Shown here piece after piece: positions 29,575 to 39,558 of a stretch of 64,000 nucleotides of DNA. The DNA is from Trichomonas vaginalis G3. Lineage: Eukaryota; Parabasalia; Trichomonadida; Trichomonadidae. Position 1 is the stretch's first letter; every line of letters begins with the position of its first letter. The position numbers and the translations under genes were made by a program. The notes beneath the pieces are model-generated. The model was not told where the DNA came from. It ran no database searches and worked only from the letters and a program-made list of their open reading frames with translations. The stretch lies in contig NC_067207.1 in NCBI RefSeq assembly GCF_026262505.1, positions 11,934,082-11,998,081 of the forward strand. The letters run 5' to 3'.

Positions 29575-31098
29575 TTATTTGGAGCGAGGCTTGATAAGGC
29601 CTTGGCGAACACAATCTTCGTATAATTTAAGTGGAACAACTGTTCCATCAGCAGCTTCGATTTCTTCTTGGCCCTTTTGCCAAACTTCTTCCTTGAGAGT
29701 GCCTTTGATCTTCTTAAATAAATTCACGGCCTCATTAATTTTTGTAATATACAAAAAGTGCTTTGTATTTGGAATTCCTAGCGCTTTGAGGTGGGATACA
29801 TGAGTGGCTTCAACAAAATGACGTTCAAATGCGGCAATTCCCCAATACGACCTATTTCCGCAAATTTCGCATTTATACTCAACAGATAAGCCATGGAGCT
29901 TGTAAAGCCACATAGGAATTGGTTTTCCATCCCATCCGAGTGGAAGGCCTTTCGGATTAACGAATTGCTCTTCATCTTCGCTATCATTTTCTTCAAAAGT
30001 AATTGGAGCATCTAAATCACGTTCAGCTTCAATTGTTGCAGCTGTTACTGTTTGTTTACGTTTGGTATTTTCGATTGTGGCCTCTAAAACTGACTTTAAT
30101 ATCTGTAAAAGCTGAATTGCGAGGAAACTATTCTGTTCAACAGCTCTGTTGCGTTCAGTCCTCATTCTGACAACTTCTTCGAGTCCTCCTGGAGTGTTTT
30201 CGATCTTCTGGACCTTGCGAAGGTGACTTTTTTCTGTTTGATGGACTTTGAACCTTTCTTCTGTCTTTAGATCGCGATTACAGTACTCGCAGTAGAATTT
30301 TTGTTGGGATTTTTTATCTGCATAAGTTTTATTAAATTGATTTATAATATTTTCGACATTTTCCGTCAATGGGAAGAATGGTTGTGCTCTTTCCAGAAAT
30401 CCCATGAGATAAGAAACTAAATTTTCGATGAATTTCTCTGTTTGTTCTGATTTTGGTAAATTTGAAAAATCATTCGATTTTTGAAGGATTTCCAAGAATT
30501 CTAAGTATGAAATTGATGTTTTTGTAATGTTTATGTACTGCGAATGTAGCTCGTTTAAGTCCAGGAACATGCCATAGCATTCTTCTCCGGAAAATTTTGT
30601 CAAAGCTTCATCAGTTTCACTGATAACTGTTTTCTTTTTCTTCTTGTTCCTTCTTCTTTCTTTTTCCTCCTGGAATTGGCGACGCCATTCTTGGAATCTA
30701 GCGTTATCATAAAATAAATTTAGATGTGGAGATCCTTGAATATCGTAAATAATATCATTCATAGTCTTTCCATGAAGTCCTTTATCTTCTTTTTCTTCTT
30801 TAACAGCTGCAACTGGTTTGTCGACAACTTGAGAATGAAAAGTTATTCTTTCTTCAAGAGCTTGATTAAAAGCTTCAAGAGGATTTTGCACTTTTTCTAT
30901 TCCGTTGTTGTTGATAACATCAAGAATTGAGTTACTGAGTTCTTGTATTTCTTTTGCATATTTTGCAACGTAATGTGTGACATAGGCTTCTTCTTTGACT
31001 GTTTTGGGTTCAATGAGTAAGAGTTTTGTTGCTTGTTTTCTTTTATCTTCGATGTCTTGATATGATTGGCGTAATTTCTCCAGAGGAGTTGACGCCAT
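29575..31098 (-). CDS. SF3A3: Splicing factor 3A subunit 3 (SF3a60/Prp9)
   Basis: 507 residues, matching human SF3A3 (501). It is part of the SF3a complex of the U2 snRNP and helps define the branch site in the nucleus. The N-terminal helical region begins LEKLRQSYQDIEDKRKQATK. A first C2H2 finger has Cys270, Cys273, His286 and His292. The family hallmark finger is PIPMWLYKLHGLSVEYKCEICG (given in part: Cys410, Cys413, His427, His433), followed by LGIPNTKHFLYITKINEAV. A Lys/Arg-rich stretch lies at about 146-157. ATG at 31,096-31,098. In a genome with very few introns, as shown by the single intron found in this window, its presence indicates a working spliceosome. Confidence 0.95.
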   Translation of the reverse strand: MASTPLEKLRQSYQDIEDKRKQATKLLLIEPKTVKEEAYVTHYVAKYAKEIQELSNSILDVINNNGIEKVQNPLEAFNQALEERITFHSQVVDKPVAAVKEEKEDKGLHGKTMNDIIYDIQGSPHLNLFYDNARFQEWRRQFQEEKERRRNKKKKKTVISETDEALTKFSGEECYGMFLDLNELHSQYINITKTSISYLEFLEILQKSNDFSNLPKSEQTEKFIENLVSYLMGFLERAQPFFPLTENVENIINQFNKTYADKKSQQKFYCEYCNRDLKTEERFKVHQTEKSHLRKVQKIENTPGGLEEVVRMRTERNRAVEQNSFLAIQLLQILKSVLEATIENTKRKQTVTAATIEAERDLDAPITFEENDSEDEEQFVNPKGLPLGWDGKPIPMWLYKLHGLSVEYKCEICGNRSYWGIAAFERHFVEATHVSHLKALGIPNTKHFLYITKINEAVNLFKKIKGTLKEEVWQKGQEEIEAADGTVVPLKLYEDCVRQGLIKPRSK

Positions 31099-31458
31099 TT
31101 GAATATTTTTGAATATTTTTGTGATTTTGATGATGCATATATGTTTGTCTATCTATTAAAATTCCAAATTTTTTCATTTTTCAAAAAATCAACAAAACAA
31201 TTTAGAAAAATTTAGTCAAAAAAAGAAAAACAAAAAATTTTTGGAAGGGAAAACATGTAAATATTGATTATTTATATCAGCGGATTATCAGTATAATAGA
31301 AAATAAATATAATTATTACAAAACTATCTCTAAATATTTATTAATTTTAAATAATTTATTACAAAAATCAAAAAAATTATTAACATTTACATTTTATTAT
31401 TCTGTATAAAAAGAAAAATATGCTTTATATGTCGTAGAAGGGGAAAATTGAAAGATTT
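31099..31458. other. Spacer between SF3A3 and LCB2
   Basis: 360 bp, strongly A+T-rich. It includes long A runs just upstream of SF3A3 and the 3' flank of LCB2. No gene seen. Confidence 0.5.
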
Positions 31459-32877
31459 TTATTGAGTCTTAGCTGGGATATCCTTAACGCATTCTTCGAG
31501 AACGTCGAGTGCGTGCTGGAGTTCCTCTCTTGTATGGATTGAGTTAATGCAAATTCTGATTCTGCCCTGGAGAATATCGCAAGCAGGGAAAGAAACGACG
31601 ACTAAGCCGAGGCCGAGTTCGAAAGCCTTACGAGAAACCTCTGTGAAGTAAGAGAAAGGTGGAATGATGATTGGGACGACTGGAGACTTATCTTCACTGA
31701 GAACTTTGAAGTTGCGTCTCTTGAGTTCTTCTCTGAACCATGTAGCGTTTTCGTGGAGCTGGGAGATTCTCTTCTTTCCTTCTTCGTTCTCCATAAGGAC
31801 CTTGATGACGGACATTGCCTGCTGGGCAACTGGAACTGGCATGGCATCAGCGTAGATGTTGGCGAATGAGTTTAATCTGAGGTAGTTGATCATTTGCTTG
31901 GAACCGGCGATGTAGCCACCAGCGGCGCCAAAGGACTTTGTGAAGGTGCCCATGAGGAAATCAACATCCTTTGGATTAACACCAAGATGTTCTGTAACAC
32001 CACGACCTGTATCACCCATGCAACCGATGGAGTGAGCTTCATCGAGCCATATGTAGAACTTGTACTGCTTCTTGAGTGCGACAATTTCACGGAGTTTGCA
32101 TGTTTCACCTTCCATTGAGTAGATACCTTCGACAATAACAAGGATCTTGCCCCATGGTTGATGTGTTCTTGGCTGGCCACGGGAGATGCTGGATCTGAGA
32201 AGTTGCTCGAGGTTTTCCATATCGTTGTGCTTGAAAACGCGGACAGCAGCGCCAGAAGCACGAGCACCTGTAATAATTGAGTTGTGGTTAAGAGCATCGG
32301 AAATGATGAGGTCGCCCTTCTTCATGAAAGCTGGAATAACTGTAGCGTTTGTAGCCCAACCCATACCAAAGGAAATTGCATCTTCTGTACCGAGGAATTT
32401 AGCAATGATTTCTTCGAATTCCTTGTGGATCTGTGTGGTACCGGCTTCAACACGGGATGATGATGTGGCTGGACCGTACTTGTCAAGGACTTGCTTAACA
32501 ACTGGTGTGCAATATTCATCTGGATCGCCAAAGCCAAGGTAGTTATAGGAACCAAGGTTCATGATTCTGCGTGTTTCACCTGTGAAGAACTGGTTTTGGG
32601 CGAGGTCATCGGCCTTCTTTGCAACCTTGACGTCCATGAAGGCACCAGCATTGGATGTAACAACACGAGCAAAGCAGTCATCAATTCTGTGGTAGTAACG
32701 GCGGGTGAAGAAATCAGCGAAGTCGTTGAAAATTGGAACATAACCTTTTGGTGCTGGTTTGCGGCCTTTGCCGGTTCTCCTGTCAATCCAATCTCTGACA
32801 ATACCTGTAATAAAACAGATGACGTAGTTCAAGTATGCGAAGAACTTGAGTTCGATCTCACGAAGCTCAGGTAACAT
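31459..32877 (-). CDS. LCB2: Serine palmitoyltransferase, LCB2-type subunit
   Basis: 472 residues. This PLP enzyme condenses serine with palmitoyl-CoA to 3-ketosphinganine, the first step of sphingolipid synthesis, at the ER membrane. One membrane helix lies at about 12-27 (FFAYLNYVICFITGIV). The alpha-oxoamine synthase fold follows: LGSYNYLGFG, SSSRVEAGTTQIHKEFE, the PLP-ring contact LDEAHSIGCMGDTGRG and the PLP-binding lysine in GTFTKSFGAAGG (Lys314), as expected for the catalytic LCB2 chain. I start at ATG 32,875-32,877 because a TCATTCA Inr lies a few bases above it; an upstream TTG frame would precede the transcription start. The partner LCB1 is not in the window. Confidence 0.94.
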   Translation of the reverse strand: MLPELREIELKFFAYLNYVICFITGIVRDWIDRRTGKGRKPAPKGYVPIFNDFADFFTRRYYHRIDDCFARVVTSNAGAFMDVKVAKKADDLAQNQFFTGETRRIMNLGSYNYLGFGDPDEYCTPVVKQVLDKYGPATSSSRVEAGTTQIHKEFEEIIAKFLGTEDAISFGMGWATNATVIPAFMKKGDLIISDALNHNSIITGARASGAAVRVFKHNDMENLEQLLRSSISRGQPRTHQPWGKILVIVEGIYSMEGETCKLREIVALKKQYKFYIWLDEAHSIGCMGDTGRGVTEHLGVNPKDVDFLMGTFTKSFGAAGGYIAGSKQMINYLRLNSFANIYADAMPVPVAQQAMSVIKVLMENEEGKKRISQLHENATWFREELKRRNFKVLSEDKSPVVPIIIPPFSYFTEVSRKAFELGLGLVVVSFPACDILQGRIRICINSIHTREELQHALDVLEECVKDIPAKTQ

Positions 32878-32881
32878 ATTT

Positions 32882-32888
32882 TGAATGA
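32882..32888 (-). promoter_or_regulatory. Inr-like TCATTCA of LCB2
   Basis: A full match to TCA(+1)YWYW on the coding strand, 4 bp before the ATG. It decides the start codon. Confidence 0.5.
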
Positions 32889-33119
32889 TTATAAGGTCGA
32901 ATTTCAATAGTTTACATTATGATTTTTCATGGAGAAATTTTTCTGAATTGACCATAATTCATTCGCAAACATTACAGTACTGTAAACAAAAGCTTGAAAT
33001 AGCAAGATTCAAAAATTTAACGATCGGATTCACAGGCCAAGCATATTCAAAATTAGATCACTTTACAAATGTTCATTTTAAAAATCCAAATACGATAAAA
33101 ATAAAAATCAAAAAAGAGT

Positions 33120-33190
33120 TGCACCGCCCGGGAATCGAACCCGGACCCCCACCTTGGCAAGGTGAAATTCTACCATTAGACCAGCGGTGC
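33120..33190 (-). tRNA. tRNA-Gly(GCC)
   Basis: 71 nt including the discriminator A. The acceptor GCACCGC pairs fully with GCGGTGC. The D arm contains TCTAATGGTAGAA. The anticodon stem-loop CACC-TTGCCAA-GGTG has anticodon GCC. The T arm GGGTTCGAATCCC holds the B box. No intron. It decodes GGC and GGU. It sits upstream of LCB2 in the same orientation, and a spoiled duplicate is at 12,862. Confidence 0.97.
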
Positions 33191-33442
33191 TTCACATTTT
33201 CAAATTCATATTGTAGATTTTTGAGAATTTTCCCCATTAAAATCTTATACATGAACTCATATCTTCTTTAACCTGTTAACTAATCCTTTCACTTCTTATT
33301 ACTACAGCTTTAAACTTATTTCGATTCGCATGTTTTAGCTTTCTTTTATGAAACCAAACAAAATAATTTTCTTTTTTTTTCTATCATTAATATATATACA
33401 TTTATTCACACTCTTCGAAATAATATTATAGTTAAGATAAGC

Positions 33443-34603
33443 TTATTGGTTGTTGTTAGCCATCTTATTCTTGAAGTAGGCTGGAGGATGATTCCATCTG
33501 TTGAAAACAGGAGTCTTTCCAAGTCTCTTGCAGAGATCAATCAATCTCTGGTGTGTCTGTTCATTATCTTCATCAACTTCTTTCTTTCCTTCATAGAGTT
33601 GATATCCACCACGGAAAATCTTTGGTGTAATGATTGGCATGCAAACATTGGATCCACCTTGTAGAGCAATGAACTTTCCGCCTGGATACAATGTATCAAG
33701 AGCTGTTGTTGCAGCAATATTGTTGAATGGGCATGCCAAACGAAGTGTGTCGTACATATTGAGTGTAGATCTGACCTTTCTTGCATCAATTTCCTTTCTT
33801 TCATCTGCAGTTGTTGAGGCAAGAATATCTCTTCCCATCTTTGTGTCATTGTGGATGAGATATGGGCCTAATCCGATCATTGGGAAGTGGCCATCGCGGA
33901 AGAATTCAATATCACCGGCCAAATCATCGAAAGTTTGTGTTGGAACACCAACAAGGCAGCCATTTCCTGTAACGTAGCCAATCTTCTTGAGATTGTTAAG
34001 ACATTCTACTCTTCTTTCCCAAGAATGGTCAGCTGGATGCATTGTTGCGTAAAGTTTTGGATTACTTGATTCAATGCGAAGAAGATATCTCTGGACACCC
34101 AAGTCATAAAATCTCTTATAGTCCTTGTAGTCCAATTCACCGATACTGAGAATGACACACATTCCTGTATCCTTATCTTTTCCGTATTTGCTGAAAATCT
34201 TTTCAAGAAGTGATGCAACCCAATCCATTCTTTGTTTAGATGTGATTTCTCCAGATTGAAGAACGAGATTTCTATAACCCTTCTTCCACATGAATTCACA
34301 GCAATCAAGAATAGCTTCATGTGGAATAACGAATGGTTCGTAAGAGTTTACACCACAATAATGGCAATTCTTTTCACAGGCATTAGAAAACTCGACAATA
34401 CCACGAACAGAAACTTCATTATGGAAGTTCCTCTTTGTAACTTCTCCTGCAGCTTCATGAAGTGCGTCTACTTCTGATTTTTCGCGAGCATTGAGTAATC
34501 TGACAATGTGATCGTGGGACATTTTCTTACCAGATATGGCTACTTCAAGTGCTTCACTGAAGGATGGAAGATGACGTGAAGTTGGTACAAGAGTATTGTG
34601 CAT
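33443..34603 (-). CDS. hydE: [FeFe]-hydrogenase maturase HydE (radical SAM)
   Basis: 386 residues. HydE is a radical-SAM enzyme that, with HydF and HydG, builds the H-cluster of [FeFe]-hydrogenase; in trichomonads this takes place in hydrogenosomes. The radical-SAM motif CEKNCHYC gives Cys76, Cys80 and Cys83. HydE/biotin-synthase-like blocks follow: VLQSGE, RIESSNPKLYATMHPADHSWERR, VGVPTQTFDDLAGDIEF and MIGLGPYLIHNDTKMG. The start is ATG 34,601-34,603, 8 bp below a TCATTTT Inr; a longer frame from GTG would overlap the Inr. The N-terminus (MHNTLVPTSRHLPSF) is weakly basic with a Ser/Arg pattern that could serve as a hydrogenosomal presequence, but this is uncertain. Confidence 0.93.
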   Translation of the reverse strand: MHNTLVPTSRHLPSFSEALEVAISGKKMSHDHIVRLLNAREKSEVDALHEAAGEVTKRNFHNEVSVRGIVEFSNACEKNCHYCGVNSYEPFVIPHEAILDCCEFMWKKGYRNLVLQSGEITSKQRMDWVASLLEKIFSKYGKDKDTGMCVILSIGELDYKDYKRFYDLGVQRYLLRIESSNPKLYATMHPADHSWERRVECLNNLKKIGYVTGNGCLVGVPTQTFDDLAGDIEFFRDGHFPMIGLGPYLIHNDTKMGRDILASTTADERKEIDARKVRSTLNMYDTLRLACPFNNIAATTALDTLYPGGKFIALQGGSNVCMPIITPKIFRGGYQLYEGKKEVDEDNEQTHQRLIDLCKRLGKTPVFNRWNHPPAYFKNKMANNNQ

Positions 34604-34611
34604 TACTTGGA

Positions 34612-34618
34612 AAAATGA
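34612..34618 (-). promoter_or_regulatory. Inr-like TCATTTT of hydE
   Basis: TCATTTT on the coding strand, 8 bp before the chosen ATG. It rules out the longer GTG-started frame. Confidence 0.5.
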
Positions 34619-35386
34619 AGACACTTCTCAATTTTTTTGAGAGAAAAACCGAATTGATTGTATTTTTTGTTAAATCAGTACTTTGGTCTCATTTTATAGT
34701 TGAATATAGCCTGCTAATTCTCGAACAAGAGTTATTTTGATGATTGCCAAATTGAATGCAAAATTCAAATTGAGCCACATTCAAATTTTTAGAAACAACA
34801 TTAGGTCATGAAAGTCATTGAATTCCAATGGTACTTTGATGATTGAAACAACTAACTTTGGATGCTATTTTATCTCTCAAATGGACCATCGTTTTTGATT
34901 TGAACAGTAAATTACATGGACTGATGCATGTGTGTGCATATATATAAATTTAGGACATTTTTGTCTTCTCATAATTTCAGATTCCTTGAATTGATGTTAA
35001 AATTACAATCAGAAGATAGAACAATGTACTAAAGCAACTGCAAATCAAAAAGCACAAATCACATGAGTATTTACAAATCAAAAAGAGTTCCAAACAATCT
35101 CAAAAAATTTTTCCCAAACATACTGAATATAATATTACTATAATTTCACTATAAGAAATAGTAAACACATTTAATTATATGAACCATTCATGAATCTATG
35201 TCAGTTATGATGAAGATATTGAAGAATTAGATTTTACAGTAACAAACACATTTCTAAACAAGGAATTAACAATTTTAGTTGAAATATGATACAATACCTA
35301 AACGTATCATGTAGATTTAAGTGAATTAATTTTCAAAAAAAAAAAAAATCGAATTTGCTTCCATGATTTGAGAAACGAAAAAGCCT
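34619..35386. other. Spacer with no recognisable feature
   Basis: About 770 bp between hydE and the next gene. A+T-rich with no clear repeat, tRNA or gene. Confidence 0.5.
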
Positions 35387-36781
35387 TCATTCGTCATTTG
35401 AAAAGAGAATGTCATGAACGTATTGAATGTCACTTATTAATTCTTGATTATCTATGTTATTATTCTTTAAAATATAATCTAGTGAATCAAATAATTCATC
35501 AGATCTTAACTCATCAATTGTATCATCCATGTGCAAGGTAATTGAAAATTGAACTATTGTTTTGATTGAATGAACATGATTGGGATTGTTTTCTAAGGTT
35601 GACGCAATTTCATAAGAAATTTCTGGAAGTGTGATCCTATTAAAAACGACATTAGCTGTTTCTAATGAAATATTATCTAGAATAGAAGAAATCAAAATTA
35701 TTGAAGAATTTTTGATTTCATATGATCCGTTTATGATTGACTCAGATGCAAATTCAAGGATTCCATGATCTATAATGAGTTGAATTAGAAAATCATGTTT
35801 TTTCATATTCATAACACATATTTTGAAAACAATCGATAAAAAGTCATTACTTCTACATGGATCCAGTAAGATATCATAATAGTCACATATCATATTAAAT
35901 ATACAGCTATTTTCTGAATACATCATGCAAACATGAATTAATTCTACACAAGATATTGCGTTTTCTTCATAACAATCATTTTGATTTGTATTTTCAGCAT
36001 TAGAATCTTGGTCGTCTCTACATGATGCTACACAGAATAAGAATTTAATGAAATCTGAATCAATAATATCTTGAATATGATTTTTATTCTTTTCAACAAT
36101 GTTCTTAATTGTTTTCATTATAGGAGAGATGCATAAATTTTTAGAATTTTGCATTATTGGTTCAATATAGATTAATGATTCAACAAGTCGACCAAATTCT
36201 GCTCTATTTATAATATGAAAGCTGATCATTCTAAATATTTCTGATATATGTTCTGGATGATTTAATATTAAATAAATAATGATTTCTAAATTGATTTCAG
36301 GCTCAAAAAAGACTTTGTGTTGCGTACAATCATAATATATCGTCACAAATAGGTTAATAATATCGATTATAATGTGATAATTTGATGAATCGTTGAATTC
36401 ATTCAAAATCGATTCTAATATTTCTAGTAACTCTTGGTCTGATATTAGTTTCATTGAGTTTTCACCTTCGGAATCATTGGTTAAACCTTGGAGCAAATAT
36501 AATGAGTCTTCTAAGAATATTTTATTTTGCTTAATTACAAAAATCAAAAATTCAATTAGATTCTTGTTCTGCGCTTCTTCAAATAACGAACTATCTTTGG
36601 TACAAAAGAGGGTATAAAGATGATAACAAATTTTGTGATATTGGTTAATAATATTATTTTCAAACGATTGAATCAATAAATTATACTGTTCATTGAAATG
36701 ACCAACTAGATCTATGTGCACGTTATCTTCAAAATCCTTTGAGGCCAGTATTTGTTCTTCTTCTTGCTTGTATTCCGACAT
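35387..36781 (-). CDS. Unrecognised acidic helical-repeat protein
   Basis: 464 residues from ATG 36,779-36,781. I do not recognise a named family. The sequence is strongly acidic, rich in Ile, Asn and Leu, and composed of amphipathic helices of about 40-45 residues each (for example LIEFLIFVIKQNKIFLEDSLYLLQGL and HIIIDIINLFVTIYYDCT, given here as parts), which suggests an armadillo/HEAT-like alpha solenoid. No catalytic motif, signal peptide or convincing membrane helix. The N-terminus is charged (SEYKQEEEQILASKDFEDN). A TCATTTT Inr lies 10 bp above the start. Related lineage-specific solenoid proteins are plausible in trichomonads; function unknown. Confidence 0.7.
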   Translation of the reverse strand: MSEYKQEEEQILASKDFEDNVHIDLVGHFNEQYNLLIQSFENNIINQYHKICYHLYTLFCTKDSSLFEEAQNKNLIEFLIFVIKQNKIFLEDSLYLLQGLTNDSEGENSMKLISDQELLEILESILNEFNDSSNYHIIIDIINLFVTIYYDCTQHKVFFEPEINLEIIIYLILNHPEHISEIFRMISFHIINRAEFGRLVESLIYIEPIMQNSKNLCISPIMKTIKNIVEKNKNHIQDIIDSDFIKFLFCVASCRDDQDSNAENTNQNDCYEENAISCVELIHVCMMYSENSCIFNMICDYYDILLDPCRSNDFLSIVFKICVMNMKKHDFLIQLIIDHGILEFASESIINGSYEIKNSSIILISSILDNISLETANVVFNRITLPEISYEIASTLENNPNHVHSIKTIVQFSITLHMDDTIDELRSDELFDSLDYILKNNNIDNQELISDIQYVHDILFSNDE

Positions 36782-36791
36782 TCATCCAAGT

Positions 36792-36798
36792 AAAATGA
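36792..36798 (-). promoter_or_regulatory. Inr-like TCATTTT of the solenoid-protein gene
   Basis: On the coding strand, 10 bp before the ATG at 36,779-36,781. Confidence 0.45.
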
Positions 36799-37258
36799 TA
36801 GACATTTCGGTAGCTTATTTACAGAAATGTGATATAAAATGTATTCTCTGTCAAAACGTTCAGTTTACCCAAATTTTTACATTAAAATTTAAAATGTTCT
36901 TAGAGAAATAGTTTTCAAGATAGGTTAATATGTAAATGAACAATACAGTTAATTTGGTTTCTACAGATATTGGAAACGTATGATATTGGTAATCATGATC
37001 ATGGCTGGAAATGATTCAAAGTGTATTGTTGATTGAAATACATTTAGATTGCATATGATATGCTTTAGATAGTTCATGATTCAAATTAAAGACGTAATTT
37101 CAATTTTATTAAAAATAGAAAGGAGAAATATTATCAATGACTTATGGTAATGTTAAAAAAATACAATAAATATTCTATATAATATATAACCAAACTTTAA
37201 AAAAAATAAATATAAATATAAAAAAAATTTTTGCTTCTCTATTACAAATCCAATCTAA
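36799..37258. other. Spacer with no recognisable feature
   Basis: About 460 bp between the solenoid-protein promoter and the 3' end of poly(A) polymerase. A+T-rich; nothing seen. Confidence 0.5.
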
Positions 37259-38837
37259 TTATTTTGCAGGTTGTTCAACCTTCTTAACATTCTTAACTTC
37301 CGGCCTTTCTCCATTAGGGAACAAGAATGATGGCAAATCTTTTGTATCAACAACGTCAAGAATTACATCAGCATTCGGAGGAGCTTTCTGTCTTATATCA
37401 TCTACCCACTTCTTTGCCGGCGATGTCAGATCAAGTGTTCTTGACTGATTCTCGTCTTTTGGTACATGATATGACAAACCGATGTAAAAAACAGAACAAA
37501 ACTCGTTTCCTCTGTATCCATTTGCAGGGAACTCAACTGGCCAAATATAAGCGTGGCTAACGTGTCTTAATTGTGTCTCTATGTTTATAGCGAGGAATCT
37601 GACACGTGACTGCACGAATTTCATGAATTCTGTGTAAACTTTTTCTTCTGTTGCAACAACTAAAACTTCGACAAATTTTCTGTGTCTCACGAAGAATTTT
37701 GGTGAATCAATGATTCTCTCCCACGAAGCTTCGGATTTCAAGCAAGCAGAAGCAACTTTGAATCCGCGCTTGAATTCAACAGTCATCCTGTTTCTGCTGG
37801 ACTTCGTTGCAGAGTGGAGAGAGTTAATTGTTGGATATGCTGGAGTAATAATTGGCATACAATCTTTGTGGTCTTGTTGCCTTGTTGGATCCCAGTTAGA
37901 TCTGTTTCCTGTGGTTGGAGTGTTGATGTAGATTGGTTCTGGCCATGTCCATGTCGCGAGATCATTGAAGAACATAACAATGATGTAAGCTGGAGATTTC
38001 TTTGGATATCTTTGGCAAATGAAGGCTGCAAGGATGGCGAGATTGACACCACCGAGATAACCGAAAACGTTACCGTAAACGCAGCGCTTTTTAGCCCAGA
38101 TACGTAAAAATCTCAAAACAACTCTGAAAATGTCTTGATTTGGAACTAATTGGAGAAGCATATCGTTCACACGACGACCATTAAGAGAACGAACAGATTC
38201 TTCATCGACGTTATCAAGTATATGGTCATCGGCAAAATCTGTATCTTCTGCAACGGTTGTCATAGCAAGAGATGCGAATGAAAGATCAATCTGTGTGTTA
38301 GTGAATGAATAAAACAATTAATATAATTGTTTCAAGCATGAAAATGCAAGAAACAATAATATTAATCAAAAAAATTGTACATACTTCGATTCCATCATAA
38401 TGAAATGACATAATTGGTGAGTAAGCATTTTCAACTTTGACTAGTTCTTTGACTGATGGGTGATTAATCATCATTTCATAAAATGTGTTGAAGAAATCCG
38501 ACCTTTTCACAAAGCTAGGTGCAACAACAATACAGTCGATATCGGAGCCCTCACTTACGACACCTAAACGGTAAGAACCGTATGGAACGAGTTGGCTTTC
38601 GACGTTTTCTAAACCTTCGGCAGTATTACCTGTCTTTTTAGCAATGATTCTGACGAATTCGTTAATGAGAATTTTGATTTTCGAAAGAACTTCTTGTCTT
38701 TTTGTTTTTTGTTCCTCAGTTGCAGGAGCATCGTACTTGTCTATGAATCTTTGAAGCTCAATACTAGCCTGCAATTCGGCTCCTGTTGGGCCTTCTTCTG
38801 TTTGTGGTTTTTGGCGGGGTTCATACTGAGGTAACAT
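37259..38837 (-). CDS. PAP: Poly(A) polymerase, two exons
   Basis: Exon 1 is 38,385-38,837 and exon 2 is 37,259-38,290, together 494 residues. The enzyme adds poly(A) tails to pre-mRNA 3' ends in the nucleus. Exon 1 carries the nucleotidyltransferase core VPYGSYRLGVVSEGSDIDCIVV (in part: Gly87-Ser88, Asp99, Asp101). The third catalytic Asp (IDLSFASLA, Asp153) is the second codon of exon 2. Exon 2 also holds RVVLRFLRIWAKKRCVYGNVFGYLGG and the PAP-type C-terminal RNA-binding domain with MPIITPAYPTINS. The exons join in phase 0 at Glu151/Ile152. Trichomonas PAP was one of the first trichomonad genes found with an intron. ATG at 38,835-38,837. Confidence 0.93.
38291..38384 (-). other. Spliceosomal intron of poly(A) polymerase (94 nt)
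   Basis: On the coding strand it opens GTATGT and closes ACTAACACACAG, the full 5' and fused branch-point/3' signals described for Trichomonas introns. It is A+T-rich, would add stop codons if read through, and its removal restores the PAP reading frame exactly. Confidence 0.96.
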
Positions 38838-39558
38838 GATAAATCAATTAAAGCAAAGATTTTTGACATTTTGTCACGTAAAATTATTTATTTTTGACAT
38901 TATTTCATTTTATTAAATTGCTCTTGAAACGAATAGCTTTGTTAGTGAATCATATAGTTCAAAAATGAATCATCTGCTTACATTTACTTAACGCTCTATA
39001 GCACCTATCTCTTATACTACAACTTCATTCAGAATTTTTTTATTCCTAAATTTCTTCACATTATACTGAGATCTACATAAATCCAACTAACACATTTAAA
39101 TGTGCAGATAATATCAATATCATGCTATTATTATCGAACTGATATTTCTCCAATTTAAATGATGTGAAACATCAGGTAATCAATTAAAGATTATTAATTG
39201 ATCAGAACATATCTAAACAATAGAAGAATACAAACCATACCATTTTCAACAAAATTTTGAAATGTAAGAATTGCGAATTTTTTTTTTGGTTTCCCGACCG
39301 GCCACTCTTTTTTGCCATGTATCTGATATATTAATAGCAATCTCTTATAAAACAAGTTTTAAATTAGAGTTTATGCAAAAAACATAGCGAAAAACAATAG
39401 AAAGAACACAATAACGTTTTCCATTCAATTGAATTCAACGGGTAATATCGGAATTTTTTAATTATAAATGATCAGTGAGCTTACACGAATTAATCATTTC
39501 TGAATAAATTAATTTGAATACATTAATTTTTTTTTACTTGCGTTTTTTTGTGGTTTCC
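38838..39558. other. Shared upstream region of PAP and the CK1 kinase
   Basis: 720 bp between divergent genes. A+T-rich. A TCATTTC Inr-like site lies at about 39,494-39,500, some 60 bp above the kinase ATG. No RNA gene or repeat seen. Confidence 0.4.

Noticed and set aside
33443-34624. Longer hydE beginning at GTG
   Set aside because: Eukaryotic nuclear genes start at ATG, and the GTG lies above the TCATTTT initiator. The ATG at 34,601-34,603 is preferred.
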